Assembly (NCBI GenBank): GCA_036785325.1
Contig: JAXIVH010000136.1
Span: 328,501-392,500 of the forward strand
Reading direction: 5' to 3'
DNA: 64,000 nt
Source: Urophycis tenuis
Lineage: Eukaryota > Chordata > Actinopteri > Gadiformes > Phycidae
Shown here piece by piece: positions 54,943-64,000 of the stretch (position 1 is its first letter; each line of letters starts with the position of its first letter). The translations under genes were made by a program, and so were the position numbers. Under the pieces are notes generated by a model that did not search any database, was not told where the DNA came from, and saw only the letters and a program-made list of their open reading frames with translations.

Positions 54943-56700
54943 CAGCATTAAAAGCATTGAAATTAAAATACAAGCATAAAAAGGAAATTAAAACATGTTA
55001 AGATAAGCTTAGGGGAAGGCTGTAGATAAAGGTCTTTAATCTGGATTTAAAAGTGGTGAGTGTTTCAGCAGACCTACAACTTTCTGGCAGTTTGTTCCAT
55101 ATATGTGGCGCGTAAAAACTGAACGCTGCCTCTCCATGTTTAGTTCTGACTCTGGGGACAGTAAGCAGACCCGCCCCAGATGACCTGAGAGATCTGGATG
55201 GTTCATAGAAAATGAGAAGATCTGAAATGTACTTTGGTCCCAAACCATTCAGTGCTTTATAAACTAACAGCAGTACTTTAAAGTCAATTCTCTGACAGAC
55301 AGGAAGCCAATGTAACGATCTGAGAACTGGAGTAATGTAATCCATTTTCTTAGTTTTTGTGAGGACTCGAGCAGCAGCATTCTGAATTAACTGGATCTTT
55401 CTGATGGACTTTTTTAGGAGACCAGTGAAGATGCTGTTACAATAGTCGAGCCTACTGAAGATAAATGCGTGGACAAGTTTCTCTAAGTCCTGCTGAGACA
55501 TCAGTCCTCTGACCCTTGATATATTCTTTAAGTGATAGTAGGCAGACTTCGTAATCATTTAATGTGGCTGCTAAAATTCAGGTCTGAGTCCATGACAACA
55601 CCTAGATTTCTTGCCTGGTCTGTGGTTTTTAACATTGCCAGTTGCAGCTGAGCACAAACTTTTAATCGTTCTTCCTTGGCTTCAAAGACAATTATTTCAG
55701 TCTTGTCCTTATTCAACTGAAGAAAATTCTGGCACATCCAATCATTGATTTTGGTCAATGCAATTACTCAATGCTTGTATTGGACCATAGTCACCTGGGG
55801 TTGTTGTTTTGTAAATTTGTGTATCATCTGCATAACTGTGGTAGCAGATGTCATTTTGCAGGATCTGAGCCAGTGGGAGCATGTAGATGTTAAACAAAAG
55901 AGGCCCCAGAATAGAGCCTTGAGGAACACCACATGTCATTTGCGTTCGTTCAGATGTATAATTACCTAGGGAGACAAAGTAATCTCTGTCTTTCAGGTAG
56001 GATTCAAACCAGTTTAACGCTGTGCCAGAGAGGCCAACCCAATTTTGTAGTCGATCTAACAAAATATTGTGATCAACTGTGTCGAATGCAGCACTGAGAT
56101 CCAGTAAAACCAAGACTGAAATTTTGCCACAGTCTGTATTTAAATGGATGTCACTGAGGACTTTAACAAGGGCAGTCTCGGTACTGTGGTGAGGTCGAAA
56201 TCCTGATTGGAAGACATCGAAACAGTTGCTTCTTGCTAGGAAGGCATTTAACTGTTGGAAGATAGCCTTTTCAATTATTTTGCTTAGAAATGGGAGGTTT
56301 GATATGGGCCTATAATTGTTCATTTGTGATACATCTAGATTGTTCTTTTTAAGGAGTGGCTTGATAACAGCCGTCTTCAAGGCCTGTGGGAAGATACCTG
56401 ACAGAAGAGATGTGTTGGTAATTAATAAAAGATCTGAGGCCAAGCAATCATAAACACGTTTGAAAAAATGTGTTGGAAGAATATCGAGGCAGCAGGAGGA
56501 GGATTTTAGGTGTTCTATAATGTCTTCTAAAATTTTGTGGTTGATCCGATTAAATTGTGTCATGGTGTATGGGGCTAATTTAGTTGGACAGCTGGCCTGT
56601 AGGTGCCCTGGACTGAGGGTAGAGGGGCTGAGCGACTGTCTAATTTTCAGGATTTTGTCAGTAAAGAAGGTGGAAAATTCATTACAGGCCACTGCTTGAA
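54781..56700 (-). pseudogene. L2-like LINE: reverse transcriptase and C terminus
   Basis: The minus frame from 56692 opens MACNEFSTFFTDKILKIRQ. It contains NNYRPISNLPFLSKIIEKAI, LLDLSAAFDTVDH, GVPQGSILGPLLF and YADDTQIY. A frame break occurs near 55745. It continues ITKINDWMCQNFLQLNKDKT, then from 55558 the C-terminal domain (SRLDYCNSIFTGL, QLIQNAAARVLTKTKK, LHWLP) down to 54998. The 3' tail is (AAGGC)n at 54781-54797 on the plus strand. The endonuclease is missing (5' truncated). A segment belonging just upstream in the same family occurs at 63578-64000. Confidence 0.88.
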
Positions 56701-57398
56701 AAGAGGAATTTACGGCAGTAATTGTCCCTGTGAATTGCAGTGGAAGTCCACATTAACAGCTGTAAACAGAAATTCCCACTCAGTGCTGATAACTGCCAAT
56801 AACTGTGAGGAATTGACGTAGACTGTGAGTTTCAAGGTGTGAAAGTCCCCCCCCCACCCCTTAGACTGGTTGAGCTTTTGACATGTTAATTTAATTGGCC
56901 TGGATTTAATGTTTCAAGGTGAGAAACTTTCAATCTAGGTCAACCCCTGCCCTCCCCTGTTAACGGCAATGCTGTGAGCTATACAAATGCAAATAAGGCT
57001 TTAGTAAATGTGTGTGTAAAGAAAGGATTCCAGAAAAACACTTTCTAGCCATGCTCCATGTAAAAGTAAATGTGTTATTTTGTAAGTGAATATACTCATT
57101 GTCCAGATTTCCAAAGGCCTTTCTCTTTACACTGAGATTGCAATAAATTTAACTGTGGAGTTAAACTCACATTTCTTTTTTTTTTTCTTTTACCAGCTTT
57201 TCATGGTAATTGGTAGTATGATTTACACTTGCTAGATTCCAGTTCGAGAAATCTGTTGTTTCCAAGGAAATAGGGAGGGAACACAAGAAAATAATTTCTC
57301 AATTTTTAATCTTTCGTGGGTACAACATATTTGAAAATATTTACAAGCTTACAGAACTCAGTGTCATCCTACAGGAGTACTTGATTTAGCTCTTAATG
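56701..57398. other. Non-coding flank between LINE and CACTA-like gene
   Basis: Contains TTAACTGTGGAGTTAAAC and T-rich runs. No gene recognised. It may include the terminal part of the CACTA-like element, but no CACTA tip was identified. Confidence 0.4.
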
Positions 57399-60300
57399 TG
57401 CTAAATTTCAGCCAGTGTGCAGAGTGGCATGACAACGGTGACCTTTTCCCTCATCTTGCTTAACTGCACAGTGGATGTGTGTATAACACATCTTCCAGCA
57501 ATACGTTCTATAGGGAGGAACGATGCTGGGTGGGAGGTGTCAGTTCCCTGCAAACTCCAAACCTCTACTGGCTTTCCATAAAAATGTCTGTCAGGATGGG
57601 GATGAAGCCAAGAAACTTTTGCAAGAACATGTTTAAATGCATTATCTTTAGACATGACATTAACAACCAACTGCTTAATAACAGCTGGTCTGGGTTCAGA
57701 TAGAGGGTCGATGATGGGCTCCTCAAAACTGTTAGTGTTGGCACACCACTTGGCATATACATACGCTGATCTCTCTGCTCTAGATCCCTCTATGGAGTAA
57801 TTTACATTGAGATATGACACCCTTTTGCATGTCATGCCAAAACGGTCAACCTCAATGATACAGTTGTCAGGGTACATCTGTTGATACATTGTTCGCGCAG
57901 CACATCTGTCATGTTCATCCAAGACAATCTGATGGAATGGAGAGATTGGCAGCACGGTACAGTTTTCTAAAACAAGTCTTTCCGCTGACAGCAAAATATT
58001 GTGCTTCACATAAAGCACATCAGTGACATCATCTCCTGACAAAGTCCCAACCGTTTGACGGCCCAAAATACTAGAAAATTCAGCTTCATATTTACACATC
58101 CATGGCATGTTAAGCTGCTGACTCTGTTGAAATGGTCTCATAATCTGGACCTCAATTGACCTATTATTGTTGTTATACTTTCCTAGTATAACATTAAAAC
58201 GCTCAAATGAAAAACACCAGAAAGAATAAACTGGTCCATAGTCTAAAATACACTCCTTCAAATGAAGGTGTAGATGCATGTTAGGGGTGCAGTGCAATGG
58301 GCCAAACAGTTCAACAAATTTTTCAAGGAATGTCTGTAGGTACCCATCTGCTACTTCCAGTCTTTGGATGGATATAACTCTGGAGCAGAGTATAATACAT
58401 GCCTGAACAAAGTCAAACCACATATCATAATGTCTTTTGCTAATAAGCTAATATGCTAATATGGTTGTCGAGTTTTTCCATTGATCTGCTGTAAAACCTG
58501 CGAAGCCAGATGAAATCCGCAAGGGAATTCTTCCAACCTCATGTGGTACTTTGATGTTTTCCACCCTGGCTTGAAGTTCATCAAGGCTCTTTGTTGTTAA
58601 AATTCCACGTTCGGTCCACAGTCGGAATACATGCCTTGCAGTTCCAAGAAGAAGGTTGTGCATTGGATCTATGACAGCAAACCTGATGGCATCATAGTAA
58701 CTCAGGCGGAAAAGTTCAGACCATCTTGCTCCATGCTCATGTTCAAATTTTCTCTGTTCTGCCTTTGTCTTTGCCCGTCTGGATAATCCAGCATAGCGTA
58801 CATGTTCCTCTGATGTACGTGGCACCCATGACAACCTGTCAAATCCAGAGTAGTCCGTTCTTGCACCAAATTCCTTCGTGCTGAATGTCTTCAAACACTT
58901 GTGGCACCCTGTAAGATAGAATAAATTAAACAAGTTACAATCACACACATTTAGACTTGAATTTAGAATATAAGAAAGCAACTGTTATACTGAGAAAAGG
59001 CCATAGATATTTCAATTACCTCTGTATGCTCCATGCCCTACAAAGCCTCCACATTTCCGCGTTGCTGGGATATCTGATGACAGACAAAGCAAGGCAGCTC
59101 TGTAAACTTGGCATCCTGTGGGAGAGTTATCTTCCATCACCATTCCATGCCAAAGTTGTTGAAGTTCATCAACCAAGGGGTCCAAGAAAGCATTAATGTT
59201 CAATGATGGCTCCTTTGGGCCAGGTATTAGTCCAACAAGAATCATATTTTCCTCCTTAAAACGGTCTTCACGGGGTAAATTCAGAACAGCCAAGTAGATG
59301 GCACCAACTGAATACGGTGCATTTTTGAACGGTTGAAACCAGTCCACATTCAGCATCAAGGCCAAATTATTTGGCTCTGCTAAAAAAGGCTCTCCATTCA
59401 CATATTGATAATCCCGCCACACCTTTCCATCATATACATCCGCTAACACGTTTGCTGGTATTTGACGCTTTCGCCATTCTTCACATTTTTCCTGAAATCT
59501 GGGTCTTGTGACAAGTGCTGCCAGAGACTTAACAACACTGTTGTAACAGTAAGTCCGTATTGGATAGACATACTCTGTGCCATTGGAAGATTTCACCTTC
59601 TTCAGCAAGGCAGAGCCACACTTCTTCCTCTGTGTAGGCCGTGGGTGCCTATAGAATGGGATATGGCTACACATCTTGCACACCTTCTCACCATCCCGCC
59701 CCAGGTCATAAGCTTCGGATAGCATGTATACCGTCATACATTTTGGACAAACTACAAACTGCGAGAAATTGTCCCGGCAGATGCCTGTCCATTTTCTCAA
59801 GGAAAATAAAGTCTTTGGGATATTGCCGGAAAAGGCAGTGAGAGGATCACTACAGAGAACATTTCCAAGTATCCAAATGAACTTCTTGATGCAGAGAAGA
59901 AGTGACGTGACAGCATTGTCTGAGATCTTGTGTGTTGCTTGCCATGATAAAATCATCATGGCCAGAAGTCTCATCATCAAGTGGTCTGATTTTTCTGCAA
60001 ACTGTTCACTTCCATGCCCATCTCCATCCTGCATGTTGGGATAGGCTTCACTCTGGTCCTCTTCCAGACTTTCCTCCTCTTCATCTCCCTCAGCCACATA
60101 GTCATCCTATGTACAAGTATAGAGTAAGTTACTATTATCTTACAAAGTCAGAATGTAAGGTTATGTAATAATACAATGACATAGCTCATTTAACAACACT
60201 CAACAGCTATTATGCAATGCTTACCACAAAATAAGAGGTTTGCTTCTTCATCTTCCATTGATTCTGAATCACTGGATTCAAGGTACAGGTGAATGCTTTG

Positions 60301-61347
60301 GTTATCTTGTGTTACATCTGGAAAAGAAGCCACGTTGTGATCAAAATGCATTTTGATAATGTTACTGTGTACAGTTTTTTATTTTTGTATCTATAGAAAC
60401 AGTAAACCATCAGTCAACATTGAAAACCACAACAGTGAAACACAAGCAAATACATAAAATAACACAAAATTACCGTTGTCTGAATTATCAGTCGGTGGGT
60501 GTAGATCTTCATTTGGGCCAATTTCTCCCATTAGCTGAAGACTTTTTTCGCATGCTGTTTCTTCTAAAACAAGAATGAAGGCCACACATAGATGTGATTA
60601 GTAGGGCAAAACAATAGCGATGTATTAGCCTATGTGAAGTATCAGAAAAATGTCTACGTTGCATTAGCGAATTTAGGCCCACTTAATGTTATTGTGTAAA
60701 GCTTTTTATTTTTTTATCTATTGAAACAGTAAGCCATCAGTCAACATTGAAAACCGCAACAGTGAAACACAAGCAAATACATAAAATAACACTAAATTAC
60801 CGTTGTCTGAATTATCAGTCGGTGGGTGTAGATCGTCATTTGGGCCAATTTCTCCCATTAGCTGAAGACTTTTTTCACATGCTGTTTCTTCTAAAACAAG
60901 AATGAAGGCCACACATAGATTTGATTAGTAGGGCAAAACAATAGCGATGTATTAGCCTATGTGACGAATCAGAAAAATGTTTACGTTGCATTAGCGAATT
61001 TACTGCAGTAGCCTAATCAAACATTGCAATTCAACCTAACACATTCAAACATTCAAACTATAACAATAACGTTACTTCTTACCTTTGTCGTTGCTGTCGG
61101 TCGTTAGGTTTGCTTGAGTGGCTCCAATTTCTCCAACCGAAGTTAGATTATCATCACAGTTGGGATGACTGGGTAACTGCTGCAGGCCCTGTACAGTGTA
61201 TGATCCAGTCTGTTTGTTTTTTCTTTGCCAAACCCCATTGCTACAAAAACGTTTTTTGTGCTCGTAGTAATGCGTATTAGAGAGTTCGTGATCACAGTGC
61301 TCACAAACACGCCGAGGTTGTTTCTTCTTTGTTTTTTGGCCGTCCAT
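57399..61347 (-). pseudogene. CACTA (EnSpm/TNP2-like) transposase gene with one in-frame stop
   Basis: Minus-strand exons: 61347-61083 (zinc-finger-like CEHCDHELSNTHYYEHKKRFC), about 60893-60803 and about 60566-60475 (duplicate exons), and about 60318-60225. The main exon is about 60108-59020 (VCPKCMTVYML, CSHIPFYRHPRPTQRKKC, LNVDWFQPFKNAPYSVGAIYL, NMILVGLIPGPKEP, LLCLSSDIPATRKCGGFVGH). The last is 58910-57399 (GCHKCLKTFSTKEFG, YDAIRFAVIDPMHNLLLGTARH, FVQACIILCSRVIS). These are hallmarks of TNP2-like transposases. TAG 58450-58448 interrupts the last exon in frame, inside a small ATATTAGC duplication. Introns have GT/AG ends where checked. Otherwise the gene is remarkably complete. Confidence 0.8.
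60475..60893 (-). repeat. Tandem duplication of a transposase exon (327-bp period)
   Basis: The segments 60391-60600 and 60718-60927 are almost identical. Each contains an exon encoding EETACEKSLQLMGEIGPN(E/D)D and LHPPTDNSDN, bounded by TTTAG and GTAATTT. The exon is phase 1 on both sides, so including either or both copies keeps the frame. Confidence 0.85.
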
Positions 61348-61560
61348 TCTGTAGGTCACAGAGTTATGCTCAAAGACACATATTGGTAGGCCCTTTGTTG
61401 TTTGCGGAAATTAAAACGTCGGTTACGTCACCGCGACAGAGGAATCATCCAATCACACGCGTCTTGGGCAAACACGGTCTCGCGAGACAAGTACCAATAA
61501 ATTAGCTCACACTCCGATAACAGCTTCATTCTGAACCGCGAAATTTAAACTGCTGCCAGA
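61348..61560. promoter_or_regulatory. Shared divergent promoter region (inferred)
   Basis: About 210 bp separate the transposase ATG (61347, minus) from the coiled-coil gene ATG (61561, plus). It is CpG-containing, with CCAATCACACG near 61450 and CCAATAAATT near 61495. No TATA box on either side. Function is inferred from position. Confidence 0.4.
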
Positions 61561-63105
61561 ATGAAAAGACGCCTCCAGTTCACGACTCCGGATCTCACCC
61601 AACGAGAGTCTGCTACCGACACACCGCTACCATGTCCCGCAACAGACCTGGAAAGAAGACTCCTGGGTGCACTAAGTGGATTGTCTCGCCAGTTAACACA
61701 GGTGATTAGTCCTGCACTTTTTTGTAAAGTAGTTACTGTTTCACTATTTCTGTTCAGTGTCTACTACTTGACCGCTTCCGAACACCACCGAAAACGCTAC
61801 CGGATGTTTGGAGATAATGTATTTCCCCTCTGTGCGCAGCAGATCAGATGCCGGCAAAATTGAAGTCACCTCCGATAATTAACCTCATAGTTTTCTGTCT
61901 TGTCGCCGTTACTGGTGAATTAAAATGTCTCTTTCTGCGCGAATGGCTCTTGATATCGCTGCTTTTATTTATTTTAATTTTCTCCACGGTGTTCTTCTTC
62001 TTCGGTTACCAGACTCTGCTGCATTGTGGGATAGCGTAGTGTCCTCCGTTGTACACTGTGGCGGTAGTACGCATTCGGGAACCATTTCCGTACTACACAA
62101 TGCGTACTAAGCATTCGGACGTACTATATTTGTCACGTACTACAAAATGCATACTATATAGTCTAAATAATAGACTACTATATAATCTTTTGCTTGTAGC
62201 TTTAACATTCTCTCCTTTGCACGTCGCTTTGCGTCTGCTAAATTACTAAATGTACATATAAATCTAGGTGATACAGAACACTGCTGAACTGAAGGCCGAG
62301 GTGAAAGACTTGAAGGCAGAAGTAAAAGAATTGAAGGCCGAAGTTACAGACGTGAAGGCCAGACTCGAAGAAGCTGTTTTGGAGCCCAGTGCGTGCACAC
62401 CTGAGCTAAAGAGGAAACGACGAGCGCACAATCCAAAGATTGCTGTAAGTCTTTATTTTTAGGGTGATTTCTTCTTACAGTTATGCAAGTCCGCAGAATT
62501 ATGCTTGCAAAGATCTGAAAATGTTTCTCTCAATTGATTATATTGTTAATTGTACTTTACAGGAAACAGTGCGTCGTCTTCACAGCAGCGAAGGCAACAA
62601 CATCAGGCCGTACGACCCAGTGCAAGGGTGAGATTGAAAAGAAAAATGCAGGATCTGTATGCTGTATTATTCAGGCGTATCATTCTCTCACCTAACACTA
62701 TTGGCATTTTGTTTTAACAGACTGAACTCACCCCACAATACGGCCGTCACGACTGATTTGGTGGCAGCCCTCGCCCTATGTCCAGACCTGAATGACGTGG
62801 ACCCTGGAATCTTTTTAAGTAAGTGACTTTTATGTTATTGTTATCTGTTGCATCTGAGGCAGCACAACGGAGTGCTAATCGCTAATTAGATATGCTAGCA
62901 TCAAAACCTAGCGAATCCCTAGCCGTGAGGAATTGTTACATACTGTTGGCCTATTTTAACTTATTTCTTACGGGGGTTTTTTTCAGCGGCTTGTAAGACA
63001 CATTACGAGACTGTCCGGTGGAACTACAGATACAGTCAGCCGGACCTCGCAGGGCAGGCAGCAGCCACAAAGTGTGCAGCCCGACTACGCCAGAGAAGAA
63101 AGAGG
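61561..63105 (+). CDS. Spliced coiled-coil gene divergent from the CACTA transposase (partial)
   Basis: Exons join in phase: 61561-61701 (MKRRLQFTTPDLTQ...LTQ), 62268-62444 (three KAEVK heptads then KRKRRAHNPKIA), 62563-62627, 62721-62818 and 62987-63105 (ACKTHYETVRWNYRYSQPDL...RQRRKR, with GTAAGA after it). It has an acidic-basic coiled coil followed by a conserved-looking basic domain with two Arg/Lys patches. I recognise the ACKT.YETVR.NYRYSQPDL pattern from uncharacterised fish proteins but know no function. The divergent spacing suggests it is the second protein of the CACTA-like element, possibly DNA-binding. Further exons are not visible before 63578. Confidence 0.6.
61702..62180. mobile_element. 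Partial second copy of the GGTGCATCCGAATAC-type element, in intron 1
   Basis: 61735-62160 matches, inverted, sequence at 41590-42095 (GTCTACTACTTGACCG, GATCAGATGCCGGCAAAAT, GACTCTGCTGCATTG, GTAGTACGCATTCGGGAACC). It lies entirely in intron 1 of the coiled-coil gene, so splicing would remove it. Confidence 0.85.
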
Positions 63106-63577
63106 GTAAGATTGATGAGGATTAGATCAGCTGTACAGTAATTATGTATCGTATGGTCACCATGATTCGCCCTGGTCATTGATTCGTCCACTCGAGGATA
63201 TATGCTGTTTAATATTGATTTCTGTATCGGCCAGGATGACTGATTTCAAACAACGTATAGGGAGTATTTAAATTGTGTGTGTGTGCTAGAAACTAGTTGT
63301 ACGGCGTAATTAAACAGCACATACTCGCGAGTGGCCAATTCAGCGCACCCTGGCGAATCATGGTGACCGTAGGCTACGATAGTCGTGTTAATAAAAGGTG
63401 ACGTTTTTCATCGGTTACTGTATTCCATATAAACAAATGTATATTGCAGCTGTTAAACACATTTTAGGGATTAACTGTAGAAATATGGAGCCCTTTCAGC
63501 CCCCTCCCGCGTTCCTTCCCGTCCATTAACGGCACCCGAAAATTTCGAGGTGAATTTCCGCGATCTTCCGAGAATCC
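63106..63577. other. Non-coding, no gene seen
   Basis: An ATGGTCACCATGATTCGCC segment at about 63153 recurs inverted near 63350 (GGCGAATCATGGTGACC). These are probably the ends of a short (about 215-bp) palindromic element. No ORF. Confidence 0.5.
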
Positions 63578-64000
63578 TTAACATTTGCGGGGGTATACAG
63601 GTCCGATAATTTGTTTTTTCGTGCAGTGGGCCCTGGTGGAGAGAAGTTCAGGTGCTACAGGCACAGGGGGGGTTGTTAGCCTGTCGACAGTAGTGAACAG
63701 GGCTTGTGCATTGTTATTGTTTTTAGCAATGATTTCAGAAAAGAAGGCTTCCCTTGCGTTTTTCAGATTAAAGTTATAAATACGGAGTCTCTCTTCATAG
63801 ATTTCGTAATGGACCTGGAGATTCGTTTTCCGCCATCTGCGTTCAGCTCTTCGACACTCTCTTTTTCCAGTTCTCACCAATAAAGCATTTCTCCACGGAG
63901 ATCTTTTCTTACCTGCGACCACCTTCACCCTCATAGGAGCAATTGCATCAATAACATTTTTTGTTTTGATGTTGAAAAGATAAACAAGCTCATTCACTGA
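63578..64000 (-). pseudogene. L2-like LINE fragment between endonuclease and RT
   Basis: The minus frame reads MNELVYLFNIKTKNVIDAIA, then RSPWRNALLV, AERRWRKTNLQVHYEIYEERL, NAREAFFSEIIAKNNNNAQAL and FTTVDRLTTPP. This is the linker ahead of the reverse transcriptase in fish L2-like LINEs. It fits directly upstream of the start of the 54781-56700 fragment (ACNEFSTFF). It continues beyond the right edge. Confidence 0.75.

Overview
The window reads as vertebrate, most likely teleost fish, accessory DNA packed with transposable elements. Reasons: spliced genes with GT/AG introns; a set of fish-type elements (DIRS, L1, L2-like LINEs, Penelope-like, ISL2EU, hAT, CACTA-like and Crypton-like); long CA/CT microsatellites; CCCTAA telomere-like tracts; and an intronless copy of vertebrate PTEN. 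No ordinary intact single-copy host gene was found. Identifications rest on motif recognition by eye, with no database search.

Layout. 1-5.3 kb: a promoter with three CCAAT repeats drives a 12-exon gene. It encodes a zinc finger, a Crypton-like tyrosine recombinase and, after one in-frame TAA, a KMT5A-like SET methyltransferase. 6.7-8.0 kb: 5' piece of a non-LTR element. 8.0-10.7 kb: telomere-like repeats and two copies of a repeat carrying hammerhead-like ribozyme motifs (probably Penelope-like). 10.75-23.25 kb: a nest. Repeat 'X' is split by an L1 (15-bp target duplication), the L1 by a DIRS element, and the DIRS by a solo LTR. 23.25-27.27 kb: 4 kb between two inverted copies of X. It holds a LINE tail, a Notch-like secretory start, a LINE ORF with an exact 2A motif, and a PTEN retrocopy with an intact but C-terminally truncated frame. 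28.45-35.74 kb: a complete ISL2EU element with perfect 37-bp inverted repeats, a THAP-DDE transposase (+) and a SWIM/YqaJ nuclease (-). Its transposase is interrupted by a 5'-inverted LINE that itself carries another LINE tail.

36.5-48.4 kb: a GIY-YIG Penelope-like element on the minus strand. It encodes an SGNH-hydrolase-like domain upstream of the reverse transcriptase. Its RT frame contains a 49-bp minisatellite, and it is split by a hAT element with an 8-bp target duplication. The hAT carries a P2X7-ballast-like gene and a second DNA element, which contains an almost intact LINE, itself split by a solo LTR. 48.4-49.2 kb: a second SGNH-like ORF on the plus strand. 49.2-54.8 kb: telomere-like tracts, a hAT-like element with a large hairpin, LINE tails and a CA-rich minisatellite. 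54.8-56.7 kb: an L2-like LINE. 57.4-63.1 kb: a CACTA/TNP2-like transposase gene (minus) with a duplicated exon, paired divergently with a spliced coiled-coil gene (plus). 63.6-64 kb: another L2-like fragment.

Most elements are damaged, often by only one or two lesions, so much of the activity was probably fairly recent. The nesting gives a relative order of insertions.
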